64,000 nucleotides of DNA from Crambe crambe (GCA_963924555.1 OZ004594.1:6293563-6357562); one strand, 5' to 3'; counted from the first letter of the stretch, positions 52,126-62,576 are shown. Notes: generated from the sequence alone by a model not told the origin. Program-made: numbers and translations.

Positions 52126-53247
52126 AGGGAAAAAGCATTTCGTGAAATGAAAAAAAGATGTAGGGATGACCACTGCTCAAAAGGAAACAAGAAGGATGGA
52201 AATGGGATCAATCTTTGTTCTGTATATCCAGCCAACAATCCCTACATATATGTACATTACTGCACTAACCTGAAGCTACCCGACGTATATGTAGGGATTG
52301 TTGGCTGGATATACAGAACAAAGATTGATCCCATTTCCACCCTTCTTGTTTCCTTATTTTTTTGAGCAGTGGTCATCCCTACATTTTTTTTTCATTTCAC
52401 GAAATGCTTTTCCCCTTACTTGTTCCTGGTCTTTTTTCCCTCTCTTTTATGGTTTTAGCTATGTATAGAGTTCATTCTTCTATGTGTATTATGCGGGGAC
52501 AGATGAAAGAAGAATAGTTCTCCAATAGCCTAGCAGCCCAATCATCAACGAGTCAAGTTGTTGTGTTATTGTTGAGCTATACTTGGAGGTCGAAGATGCT
52601 GAGATAGAGTCTACCAGTAGATGGATTGGCAAGTTGATACAGTATAGTTTATTGAGTTAGCTAGCTAGCTAGATACCGGTAGCTGAGTAATATTATAATT
52701 CGTGACATCGGCAAACTGCAGGGCCTTAGGCTGGGAATCTCCCCTGCTGAATGCACACGTCATCTTTTCCAGTGTGGAAGGGCAATGCCTCCCTGTGGCT
52801 GAGCCGTCTGCCCCTCACCCCCGCAGTAGTTGATGGGAAGGTCTAACTGTTCAACATAGAACATCCTGGCCCATGTCAGGCCAAAACTATTCATCTCGTT
52901 TCATTGTTAAATTTCATTTCTGTAGAATCACCATGATGAATTGGTTCAAAGAAAAAAAAAGAAGGATATCAAATACATGCGCATGCATACGTATTATAGA
53001 AAAGATAATTAAATTAGTTGAGTGCTGTGCCCGTAGTGTCTCCTTTTTCATCGACTCTTTCGAGGATCAATGAGTAGAAAAGATCGTAGTTGGTAGAATT
53101 TGGAGTGGATTTATCCAGAAATCATAGCTGTAGCTTGAGTGGTTTGAGAGATATGGTTGTCTAAGAAGAATAATAATAATTATAGGTGGCGTGCGCAGCC
53201 GTCCGCGTCATCCCTACATTATAAAGAGAGCTACCGCTCTCTCTGAT
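52126..53247. mobile_element. Family F1 element with palindrome and right hairpin end
   Basis: A palindrome at about 52126-52425 (arms with AAAAAGATGTAGGGATGACC) is followed by reverse-orientation modules. These include GTAGATGGATTGGCAAG near 52615, which is the uninterrupted counterpart of the site occupied at 39722. The end is GCGTCATCCCTACATT and the hairpin AGAGAGAGCTACC..CTCTCTCTGATG near 53223-53247 (first arm AAAGAGAGCTACC). A GC-richer segment at 52710-52870 interrupts the family and is unidentified. Confidence 0.6.
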
Positions 53248-54145
53248 GAAACCTCCATTGAACTACATAGCTGCAGTACATGAACTTTAACTTTGATAGC
53301 AGGATCACAGCATTCAGTTGCCTATAATAAACATAACATCAAAAAGGTGACGAACAAGTAAAAGAAAAAAATATTTATTCTAAATAAAAGAAAAGTAGGG
53401 ATGGCTGTGTGCAGTTCAAAAAAGTTCAGAGTGAACTTCAGTCAAGTAACCACTTACCCATCACCAATATTACTATGCTACGAGCTACTTCACTCCCTTT
53501 CTTGGCCTGTCATCTTGGACTGTCATGGGATGTACATAATATAATGTAAATTAATCAAAGCGCGTTTCTTCCCAGCGCTTCATCGCCACCACGGATCTCT
53601 AAAGAAACTTCATCCTTCATGCTATTAACTTAGAGCGCCTACTCTACTTCGTTTTGGACTGCACATCAGGTCAGAAATTGTACTACCGTCTCCATGTTGA
53701 CGATCTTTACCATACAATCTAAGAACACGTGCATGCAAGCAGAGTTCTTTACTTTTAGCTTTCTTCTGTAGCGGCAAGCCTTGATCGCAGATAGAGATGA
53801 GAATTTCTAAGCAGTGTGTACAGGCATTATGTGGCTCAAGTGATTTAGTCAGTTTTAACTATCATCTGTATTAATAATAGCTGACACTCAAAAAGCATCT
53901 AGGTCATAATCAGCAGAAATGTTTCCTATCTTTTATCAGGTTATGGCCTTCCAGCTTCAATAATCTATGACTTGGGACAGTAGAGTTGTGCTCCCTGACC
54001 TTTCACTTAAAAATAATATTTTTAATGATCAAAATAATTATTGCCTCAATAGTGACACATCTGTAATGTTGCATACATTGTAAGAAGTAAATTCTTATTG
54101 CCTGTTTCTACTTGGTATGCAGTTGACTCTTAAAAAAAACAAAAA
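53248..54145. mobile_element. Families F1b and F2 fragments
   Basis: 53390-53530 is an F1b arm (GTAGGGATGGCTGTGTGCAG, TCAAGTAACC). From 53555 to 54135 lies an F2 copy: CAGCGCTTCATCGCC, ACTTCGTTTTGGACTG, CCATGTTGACGATCTTTACC, ending in CTACTTGGTATGCAG. No gene is present. Confidence 0.55.
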
Positions 54146-54540
54146 AACAAAAACAAAGCTTCTTCAAAGCGAAACCACTTGAATCAAAGGGCTTACGTAT
54201 CAGATTGTACTATTGTTTTCTGAGATTTTTTTTTACTGATAGCGCTGACATGCCAACAATGAATATTCATCAGCTGGATATTTCCCATTTTTCTCCTGGA
54301 TAACTGCGTGTGCAAAACTACACGGTTTTGAAGCCAAAGGGGTACAGTAAAGATAGTGGGTGGGGTTTCGAACTTCAGTCGGAGAGAAGCTAGTTTCTTG
54401 TCTTCTGGTGTTAGGAAGCTCCAACTGAAGCTAAAAGAAGACCGAAAGTAGCGCAAATTACACAGTAAGTTCATATTTTCAAGCATATAAGCTGAAAAAG
54501 CCTAGCTACCTGTTTTTCAACTTAGCTCGCATCTCTGAAC
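54146..54540. other. Non-coding stretch with an unexplained open frame
   Basis: Minus strand 54193-54486 is open for 97 codons from an ATG, but the peptide has no known motif. The sequence adjoins the hairpin repeat at 54545, so I do not call a gene. Confidence 0.3.
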
Positions 54541-54544
54541 GAAG

Positions 54545-54745
54545 CTGTTTCATGGCTGACTAACTAACTTTAGCGAGTCTATCAGTGCTTTTTTGTACGG
54601 TTGTTATGTTCTAAATAAGTTAGACAACTTGACCAACAGGACCTAAGTTATTTAGAGACCCTCAGGCCCTTAGTAGCACCCTCGCTGCGGTTGGGTCGCA
54701 GCCTGTGGGTCTCTAGATTCCTTGGTTTCGTTGTCTAACTACTAG
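54545..54745. repeat. Second copy of the TTATTTAGAGACC hairpin repeat
   Basis: Inverse of 7336-7560: CATGGCTGACTAACTAACTT, GTACGGTTGTTATGTTC, TAAATAAGTTAGACAAC, then CTAAGTTATTTAGAGACCC and a GGGTCTCTAGATTCC arm. The hairpin is less perfect than in the first copy. Confidence 0.65.
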
Positions 54746-55460
54746 GGCAATGTGCAACATTTGACAGCGAGCAAGCGAGCAAGTATTCCTATGGCTTTAA
54801 CCTGGAGCTGATAGGCTCAGAATGGCTAGCTAATTCATTTGTGCTGTTGAGTTATGTAAGTTGGCAGCTGCATACATAGAAAGCTGTAATGCTAAGTCTA
54901 GTGCCTACAATCCACTTAGATAAGCCAAGCTTCTACTATCTATCCTGCTATAGCAAAGAGTTGTAAAGCAATTACAATTGGAGCATGTGCATAATGCTGG
55001 GGCATTTTATATACCTAGATAGCTATATATATTATTCTACAATTTCAATGAGTCATGACCTGAGAGTCAGCTTGCTTGCTGTGCTCGCTTGCTGAAATTA
55101 TTTAGATTTTTGAACATTCTTCCCTCTTCTGTGTAGATGGAGTAATTCTGAGAACCTGTAAAGTAAGGGTAAAGAGAAAGAAGGTTTTGGACATGTGATG
55201 GACTCATTGATAGTTTGCATGTGTGTAAGTGTGAGTTAAAATTATTATTCTGTAGTGTGGTTAATTAGTTATGCATGTCCAAACCTGTTCTGTATTCTGC
55301 TGTCCTGTCACTCGTGTGGTTGTAATTTGTGTGCGAGATTTTTCCTGTCTTTCTGTGTCAATGCGTGTTTTTTTCAAGTTAGTTGAGTTTTGTATAAAAA
55401 AAGAGAGTCTTAGAGTTTTAGTGAGAGTTAGCTAGCATTGAGTCTTGTTAGCCATTACCA
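54746..55460. other. Non-coding stretch
   Basis: Contains a short duplicated phrase seen also at 37970 and 57610 (CTTCTGTGTAGATG, GAGAACCTGTA, GTAAGGGTA), which is part of the F1b neighbourhood. No gene was found. Confidence 0.4.
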
Positions 55461-55939
55461 TAGTCACTGTAATTCAAGCGCCAGAAAATAATAATTCCAT
55501 GTAGGCGTGGCGCTTAGCTTATGGCTTAAAAAATGCACTTCCTCTGGGCATGGCGCTTAAATTACAGTGGTGCTTAGTTAATTGTAGCTTATCTGGACTG
55601 CAAAGCAAAAACGTGGAGATGGCTGTTAGCAGTGCCAATCACTTTCAGCTGTCATTCAGCAGTGTTGTGAGGGGATTTCACGTGTATCAGGCAGTTTGGA
55701 CCCCAGTGCTCAATGCTGAATACGTAACACAGCAAGAACATGGCAAAAAAGCTCTTGATGGAAGTCTGCTTGGACGACATCACCTCTCAAAAAAGCTGCT
55801 TCAATAATGACCACGTGGGTTGCATTTATTTAAGCGCCGCCTAAAAATAATACAGGAAGAGGTGTGGCGCTTTTCTAACAACTAATAAAATTTGCTAGCT
55901 AGCGCTTAAATTATAGTGGCGCTTGAATTACAGTGACTA
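55461..55939. mobile_element. 479-bp element with 23-bp perfect TIRs carrying a HIRAN-like fragment
   Basis: TAGTCACTGTAATTCAAGCG followed by CCA at the left end is exactly inverted at the right end (55917-55939). The internal phrase GGCGTGGCGCTTA and variants of GCGCTTAAATTA occur several times near both ends, as subterminal repeats. The interior carries an ATG-led piece of a HIRAN-like gene (55619-55807). No target duplication was recognised. It looks like a non-autonomous element that contains a gene fragment. Confidence 0.8.
55619..55807 (+). pseudogene. HIRAN-like N-terminal fragment
   Basis: The frame MAVSSANHFQLSF, VVRGFHVYQAVWTPVLNAEY, VTQQEHG has the same start as the HIRAN-C48 pseudogene at 47861 (MVRGYHVY..TPSVGEELLCRKEPGN). 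It stops matching just before the AVAV strand and ends at TAA 55807. So it is a truncated relative located within a TIR element. The short Met-led extension upstream of VVRGFHVY may be the natural N-terminus that is missing in the 47.9-kb copy. Confidence 0.65.
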
Positions 55940-56162
55940 CGGTAGTTACTAATCTGATTCGGGGTAGTCTAGATCTCTTGTTGATAGCATACTCGGTCTA
56001 CTACAATGCAGCTAGCTGAGAATAGTAATGACATTCATTAAATTGTCTGATTAAATGTTGGTAAGTAGATTTTACTTTCATTCAAGCTTGAGGTTGGGGG
56101 GCTTGCCATGCTAAAACTCTATGTCAGTTATTCCTTGAAATGATTAGCTATTTAAAACTTGC
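55940..56162. other. Intron start of the FN3 gene (minus strand)
   Basis: Sequence following the donor of the 56163 exon on the minus strand. It shows no feature of its own. Confidence 0.4.
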
Positions 56163-56391
56163 CTGTAATGACACCACTGTTAGTGGTCATGCTACAATGT
56201 TGTCCTCTAGGCCTGACAGAAACTTCCACTTCATAAGAGCCCTCTGCTCTCAGTGAACTAACATCAAAAGTAAGCCTGGCTGAATTGTTATCTACCATTA
56301 TATTCTGCAATTCAGCCTGTGAGCAGTCATTCGTCCTTAATGAAGCACTCACCACTAGCGAGTAATGGTTCAATACCTGATCATCAATAAC
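56163..56391 (-). CDS. FN3-like exon with a GC donor
   Basis: The exon starts after an acceptor (GTATCTATAG) in phase 0 with VIDDQVLNHYSLVVSASL and ends in phase 1 after GVIT. The domain has the pattern of the second half of an FN3: YSLVVSAS, a middle strand LTFDVSSL, and a YEVEVSVRP strand, with two cysteines. The donor is AG followed by GCAAGT, the consensus of GC-AG introns. The phase-1 end fits the next minus-strand exon at 38869. If they are joined, the intron is about 17.3 kb and holds several complete transposons. An alternative is that it belongs to a separate paralogue whose other exons are lost. Confidence 0.55.
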
Positions 56392-57180
56392 CTATAGATA
56401 CAGTAATAATAATAACATCACATAAACATAATTATTCAGTCTGAATCTTTACCATGCATGTGCATGGGGTTAAGTATGTATGCACCTATACATTATACAT
56501 ACATTACTATAAATAGCAACTTCCGTATCAACTATACCAAAAAGTTAACAAAATTAGCCTGTATAGCCTACTTGCTACCCCTATACCATGCAATTACGTA
56601 ACTTTGAAGCTATAATTATAGCTAATCACATAACATACTAAGTAGAAAAAAAACAACGTAATGTAATCTAAATAAATAAATAATCAAAGCGCGATCCTTC
56701 CCTGAGTACCTCAGCGCTTCGCTGCCATCACGGATCTCTAAAGCAACTTCGTCCTTCTCCATGCTATTAACTTAGAGCACCTAACTCTACTTCGTTTTGG
56801 ACTGCACATCAGGTCGGAAATTGTACTACCGTCTCCATGTTGACGATCTTTACGATACAATCTAAGAACACGTGCAAGCAGAGTTCTTTAGCTTTCCCTG
56901 TAGTAGCAGCAAGCCTTGATTATAGACAGAGATGAGACTCTGCTAAGCAGCAACGTGTACAGGCGTTATGTGGTTCAGGTGAGTATCTAGTCAGCTTTTG
57001 ATCATCATTAATTGTACTACTGTCTCCATGTTGACGATCTATACTATGCAATCTAAGAACACATGCAAGCAGAGTTCTTTAGCTTTCCCCTGTAGTGGCA
57101 GGCGGTCGAGTCTTGAAAAAAAAGAAAAAAAAAAGAAGAATGGAAATAAGTGAGCGCAAAAAATTTCTTCTAAATAAAAA
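56392..57180. mobile_element. Family F2 copy with internal duplication
   Basis: From 56634 (CATACTAAGTAGAAAAAAA) come the F2 modules CAGCGCTTCGCTGCC, ACTTCGTTTTGGACTG and CCATGTTGACGATCTTTACG, then a second partial module from 57008, ending in GCGGTCGAGTCTTG near 57100. The order is the same as at 4845-5690, so the tandem arrangement belongs to the family. 56392-56630 holds nothing recognisable. Confidence 0.55.
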
Positions 57181-58110
57181 GTGAAGTAGGGATAGCCATA
57201 AAATTTAGCTATCACTCCTAGCCCTCCTGATTTTAATAACCACGCCTATATATATCACCCAACTTAAATCCTTACTCATCACTCCCCTTCAGCATCAAGT
57301 AACCCCTTACCCGTACCCATCACCAAACTCAAGAATCACAGTAATAATATTATTACAAAACTACTATTCCTACTTCACTCCGGGAGTGAAGTAGGAATTG
57401 ATAGCACTGATTTTGTATAGTACAAGCTTAGTTGGAACAAATAGCAAAAGGCACGCCTGGAAGTAGTGCTCGAGCAGATCGCAATGATATCAATGTCATA
57501 GCTGCAGCCAGTAAGTCAGTGCGCTGATCTTAACTTTATTATTATTATTATTATTATTATTTTATTATTATGAAAAAAAGATATCGTTTTTTTCTTATGT
57601 TAGCAAATGAATTTAAGATTTTTGAACAGTCTGTGTAGATGTAATGATTTCTGAGAACCTGTAGAGTAAGGGTAGAAGAGAAAGAAGAGTTTTTAGTTTG
57701 TGCCATCCCTACTTAGAGAGTGCTAGCACACTCTCTGAAAATGATCATTACATAATATCCTTAAACTTACATGTAACTAAACTACTAAAGGCAACCTCTT
57801 TATACACCCTTTCCCTCCCTCTGGTGATGATGTTCATGTGCAGCACATCTCTCTCTCATTCTGGTGGTGATGATATTCTGAATCCATGCCTCATCGATCA
57901 AGGAGCTACTGCTCCAGGAGTAGACACCCACAAAGTAGGTGGTGTAGCCAGGAGCAGAAGTTTGCAAAGAAGTCAGGAAACTTCTTGATCAAAGAGGCCA
58001 GGAGCCTAAACTCTATAGCCAGATCTCGGAGCCGACCTGCAAGAAGTTTAATGGGGCAATCTGGCCATCCCTACTTAGAGAGTACTATCATACTCTCTGA
58101 TTATTGTACG
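57181..58110. mobile_element. F1b fragments with several hairpin ends
   Basis: It contains GTAGGGATAGCC, ACTTCACTCCGGGAGTGAAGTAGG (a small palindrome near 57370), a TTA microsatellite (57536-57567) and two F1-type terminal hairpins: AGAGAGTGCTAGCACACTCTCT at 57715 and AGAGAGTACTATCATACTCTCT at 58078. The pair suggests two adjacent, opposite or tandem ends. The open frames here have no known similarity. Confidence 0.5.
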
Positions 58111-59010
58111 AGCCAAAATGAATCTGATCCTTGATGAAAAGATGGATCTCATGTATCTAAAATATGTCATTGCTTTACTTGTGTTGTGCATGTACCCGGT
58201 GTCTTATAAAGAGGTTGCAGCAATCACTTGTGAGACTTGGTACCTAGGGTTTTAGCAAATCACTCACAATGCTCTGAACATCGAGAGATCAGAAATAAAT
58301 AGCTCCTCTTTGACTAATCAACATCTGGCCTGGATGACAGCATATGCAGTCATCATTTGGTAGTCACAAGGTCCAATAATCAAGGAGGTGGGGCAAGATT
58401 CACTGCAGTTGTAGGTTGAACGCTAGCATGTTGGAATGTGCTATAATTATTATTTGGGTAAAGGATTATAGTGCAGCCATTTTTGGTATAACAACCACAT
58501 TTATGAATAGATTATGATGATGAAGGACCAGATGAAAAATGGGGATATCAGAAATTCAAATAACAGAGAGTACAATAGTACACTTTCTAAGTAGAGATGG
58601 CAAAGATGGTCCATAAAAATTTTTTTCTTTTATAACACCAGAATACCAGAACACATTCCTTCTCTACTATCACCAACTCCTAATATGAATACAGAACACC
58701 TAGGACTCAAGACTTTATAAGAGTAGAAGATAAAGCAGTATCATTTTACAGCAACACTCTGTAAAAAAAATATTATACCACATGTTAGGGTTCCTGATCT
58801 AGAAATCCCTGAGTACGTCTGGTAGCGGGTTAGTTGAAGATAGTGGGCCACAGCATAATAATATACACACGGTGTTTATGTGTGTATACCTATAGGCCTA
58901 GCACCTCATGCTAGCTATGCTTGTGTATGCAGCTGTTGTCGATTAGATGTAGGTAGCTAGAACATTTTTTCAGGCTTTATTATTCAAGGACAAGGCCCCG
59001 TTCTGATGAA
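58111..59010. other. Non-coding stretch with an F1b end
   Basis: CAGAGAGTACAATAGTACAC at 58564 begins a short F1b-like segment. At 58786 GGGTTCCTGATCTAGAAATC begins a phrase shared with 61074, another dispersed repeat. No gene was recognised before the hAT-like fragment. Confidence 0.45.
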
Positions 59011-59016
59011 AGCCTG

Positions 59017-59517
59017 ATGCTTGACAGAATATTCACTTCCAGCTACAAAGCAACCAAATGTACTACTATGTGGTGTAAACTGTCTATTGCTAAAGTAGAT
59101 CCTTTTCCCATTCGCAAGAACTGGAGAGTTCTGCTGATTTCTATCCATGCATTTGTTGCTGATTTCTATCCATGCATTTGCTACAGTGTTGCAAGAGATG
59201 GTCTCTACTGTATTCCATGCATTTCATTTGGCTCTTCAAAAATTACTTTGACAACTGCATGAACCACTGATTATAAGGTGGCTTATCTCCAAGCATCAAA
59301 AGACCAGTGATCATAAGCTATAGCACAGCAAAGAAGTGTTGATATTCTTTGAGAGTTCATGATACAAAAAGTTTTGCATGCCTTGTGGAAAGCAAACATT
59401 GCTATTCATGGCAAAGATGACAGTCCTGATTTACAACGGCATTTAAAGACTTACTAGTTACAGAAACTCTTATAAATCTTTGTGGGAAACAAATTCAGAG
59501 CAAAATAATAGCTGCAA
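59017..59517 (+). pseudogene. hAT-like transposase fragment (TTF-type zinc finger region)
   Basis: Near 59090-59230 the frame reads DPFPIRKNWRVLL, then YSVARDGLYCIPCISFG, resembling the TTF zinc-finger region of hAT/ZMYM-type proteins (WLxYSxxxDGxYCxxCxxFG). After stops, phrases such as VLHALWKANIAIHGKDDS and DLQRHLKTY follow on the same strand near 59375-59450, then IQSKIIAAIKMQ. They match the order seen in such proteins. A duplicated phrase (ATTTCTATCCATGCATTTG twice at 59139-59180) is an internal tandem duplication. The copy is decayed and partial. Confidence 0.5.
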
Positions 59518-59681
59518 TTAAAATGCAGGTGTTTTTTATTATTAGTATAACCACTCATATTCTCAGTGCCGTCATAGCCCTGACCAACAATAGTTGCAGG
59601 ATCAAGTCCCCATAGAGCAATCCATCATATTGACCAGAACAGAAAATATCTCATGTAGGGGGAAAGGCAAGGAAGCATTAG

Positions 59682-59897
59682 CTACACACGTTTATTAGTT
59701 TCTTTTATAGCATAGCTTGTTACACGTTCTACGTGGATACGAACATTAGCAATTCGTCGTGTTTGCTCAACTTCTATACCAGTTAGTTGTTTCTTTCCTT
59801 TTGTAAAGGCTGGTAGTGTGACACGAGCACAATACATTGCAGCAGACTCTGTGATATCAAACCCCCTATCTGCAAGTACTGTATCACCAAGAATCAA
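59682..59897 (-). pseudogene. DDE_Tnp_4-type transposase fragment (Harbinger/ISL2EU-like)
   Basis: The minus-strand frame reads [15 protein letters not shown], then [19 protein letters not shown] and [16 protein letters not shown] and HVERV correspond to the second Asp and the Glu of the DDE_4 catalytic set. The first Asp and everything N-terminal are missing, and after HVERV the sequence leaves the family and stops. It is a remnant of about 70 codons. Confidence 0.7.
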
Positions 59898-61550
59898 GTT
59901 ATAGATGTTACTTTTGCAACTGCATCTTAATGGTCATAGCTGAATTTTATTCTCATCACTGCCCCAGTCCATAGCGAAGCCACTTTAGTGGACTAATGAA
60001 AACCACCTCTATGGCACTTTACTCTCTTTTAATGCCTAGGGTTAATGTTATCCGAAACAGGCTTAGACTAACACCTGGCTGTACCGTGACAGGGGAAAAT
60101 GGTCCTGTGGAGGACCATGTCTCTCTAGAAACACCATAGTGCATCTCCTAATCTTGTGTGTCTCAGTCGATGGTCCCTGCATGACTCAGCTCTGTCTAGT
60201 GGTAGGCCCATCATGGCATCTCTCTGCACTCATCCTCCAGCAAGGGTCTGAAAAAACTAAGCCAACACTCTTGGTCCAACTGTAATTCTCCCATATAGAC
60301 TTCAAAAGCTCCTCTACATTTGTGTCAGCTGTCATTTAGCCATTCTCGAGGGACGTACCATATTTCTGTGATCAGATGCCGCAGCTACTAATTATTTCAT
60401 TCAGCTGGAGAGGGAGGCTACAATTCGAGAGAGGCCACTAAACGGGGGTGGTGACTATTACTTATTGTTGAACAGCTAGTTACTAGTCATCTTCTCCTTT
60501 TAGGTCTTAGCAGCTTCACGAGTCTCTTGATGGCCTTTGGCTTTCCAGAAAGCGTGTAAACACAGTTTCAAACACTACTTACCACAAACAACAGTATCTA
60601 AAGTAATGCAAACAACAAATGGCCACGAACAACATGATTATATCAGGCCATGTGTTTGCACATGTGATACAGGAGGCTCTTATTTGAGTGCGGCCACTAT
60701 TATTTTTATGGGAGGCTACTAAATGAGGGGGGCCTCTGAACGGTATCTCTTATCAGCTGTTCAGCACACCTCTTGGCCTCCTTCCTCTTAGTTTTTTCTT
60801 TTCATGCTTGAGCTTCCAATTGTGTCTCCTCTGCTCTCTCTTGGGAAGAGGGAATTAGTAGGTATAGCATTAAGTTAGTATTTCCAAAGACATTACTAAC
60901 AATGGAAAAACTCAAAATCTATCGACATCTCCCACAAATGACCCCAAATGACACTCGTCTATGGTAACAATCTGTGGTCTCCAAATCCCCTACTTGTGTA
61001 CTCTTCAGCTTCCGCCGCCAGATAATACAAATCCTCTTCTGTTGCCATAACCACTGCCACCAAAACTGTCTATGTTAGGGTTCCTGATCTAGAAAACCCT
61101 GGGCTCATGTTGGTAGTGGAGTACTTGAAGATATTATAAGATAGCTACTGCCAAAAGCAACAGTGATGGTAAGTTAGGACTATAGCTAAATGATTGAGAA
61201 AGGCTTGTATAGCCTTTCAAAAGAATGACCTATAGTAAGTATTGAAATATTAATTTTGATGATGACAGGGATGGATATTTCAAAGCATGTGACCTCTGCA
61301 TGCATCTGCGGTGCTTCCCAACATCACAACACAGCCTGGTGTTTTATGTGCTGCATATTGATGTATGGCCTTTTTATTTAGCATAAATTTTTTTCCTTTC
61401 ACTTGTTATATGACTCATGATATGTAATTTAATGACATTTATTTGTTTAGCAGATTTTTGCTAAAGGAACAACTCGAAGTATTATGTGATTCCAAACCCT
61501 CGGGCTGCACCACCAGACTACCAATTAGCTAGGCCATGTGTGCATGTAGG
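59898..61550. other. Non-coding stretch with dispersed repeats
   Basis: Contains GAGGCTACAATTCGAGAG, GGCCACTAAACGGGGGTGG near 60410-60450 and GAGGCTACTAAATGAGGGGG near 60711, which are related phrases about 300 bp apart. The phrase GGGTTCCTGATCTAGAAAAC is at 61078. No protein-coding evidence is seen. Confidence 0.4.
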
Positions 61551-61552
61551 GT

Positions 61553-61762
61553 TAGTCTGTACTTTAACAGTTCCTGTCAACAAAAATAATGCTGCCTTCA
61601 ATAATAACCCCTACATCACTGCCTCCCACCAAGCTGCTTTAATTGTTCATGTCAGTATAAAAGTGTTCTGCTTGGTTTAGGCAGTGATGTAGGGGTTATT
61701 ATTGAAGGCAGCATTATTTTGATTTTTGACAGAAACTGTTAAAGTACAGACTAACCCTACAC
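61553..61762. repeat. 210-bp palindromic element
   Basis: Left arm TAGGGTTAGTCTGTACTTTA, CAATAATAACCCCTACATCA, and a centre at about 61630-61675, with the inverse arm following. The CTGTCAACAAAAATAATGC in the left arm and its counterpart differ by a small indel. The CCCTACATC core also occurs in the inner palindrome at 21500-21590. Confidence 0.75.
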
Positions 61763-61931
61763 GGCCTTTTTATTTAGCATAAATTTTTTTCCTTTCACTT
61801 GTTTGTTTACTTTTTGTATGACCTTTGAATAATAATTATTATTGTTTTCAAAATTGATAGCTGGTTGGCACCCGCGTACGTGCACGTGATAGTGACAGAC
61901 GCGCGTGCATGACAAACGATGTAATTTTTAA

Positions 61932-62485
61932 ATGGCTGACATAGTTAAGGTAAAGCGGGACTATTTCAAACAGTGGGGCTATTCCGAAGGGTCAAAATTC
62001 CTCGAGCTTATGAGCTCTATTTTGAAAGATATATTCTACTATTATAGTAGATTATATCCTACAACATTGAGCTCGGAAGTCTCAGTAGTTTCAGAAATAT
62101 TTGAACAATACGGAATTACCCGCCGTTCGAAATAGCCTCGCTTTACCTTATAATGAAAATCGTTCAATATGAGCGATTATTTTGAAGGGAAACTGTGGAT
62201 ATAACGATGGTAAAAGCACATTGTGTGGTTATAACTGCACAAGTTGATATAAATTTCATTGTCGTATGTGAAAGGATCATGGAGTTACAGCCGTCAAAGA
62301 AGAAGAAGATGATGATGATGATGAACGAATCATAAAAATTTTAAATTTAGGCAGCGGCTGGTGCCGATCGTTGACGCTGTTCTGGAGGAGTTTGAGCGGT
62401 CATATCTTCATCTTCTGCATTGTTTTCCAGAAGTAAGAAGTTTAGTTGAGCCTGTACCAAGAATAGAAGAGATACAGAGAGTCTA
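61932..62485 (+). CDS. Small hypothetical gene, possibly two exons
   Basis: An ATG at 61932 opens 67 codons (MADIVKVKRDYFKQWGYSEG, then FLELMSSILKDIFYYYSRLY and a TAG at 62135). After a possible acceptor (TTTTAAATTTAG) at 62351, a second open stretch reads RLVPIVDAVLEEFERSYLHL and ends at TAG 62485. Both peptides look helical and protein-like, and the first has a plausible start context. I could not find a donor that joins them in frame, so they may be one spliced gene or two unrelated segments. No family was recognised. Confidence 0.35.
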
Positions 62486-62519
62486 GTTGTATAGTTCTAA
62501 TGAGAGAAGCCACGCCCAT

Positions 62520-62576
62520 TCCGTACTAACCCTACATAGAGAGTGCTACTGCACTCTCTGATAGAGCACTCTCTGA
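62520..62576. repeat. Solo F1 terminal hairpin
   Basis: ACCCTACATAGAGAGTGCTA is followed by CTGCACTCTCTGATAGAGCA and CTCTCTGATTATC. It is an element end with part of the hairpin duplicated. No rest of the element follows. Confidence 0.7.

Noticed and set aside
57698-58134. Two open frames between F1-type hairpins.
   Set aside because: No known motif, and they overlap repeat ends in different frames.
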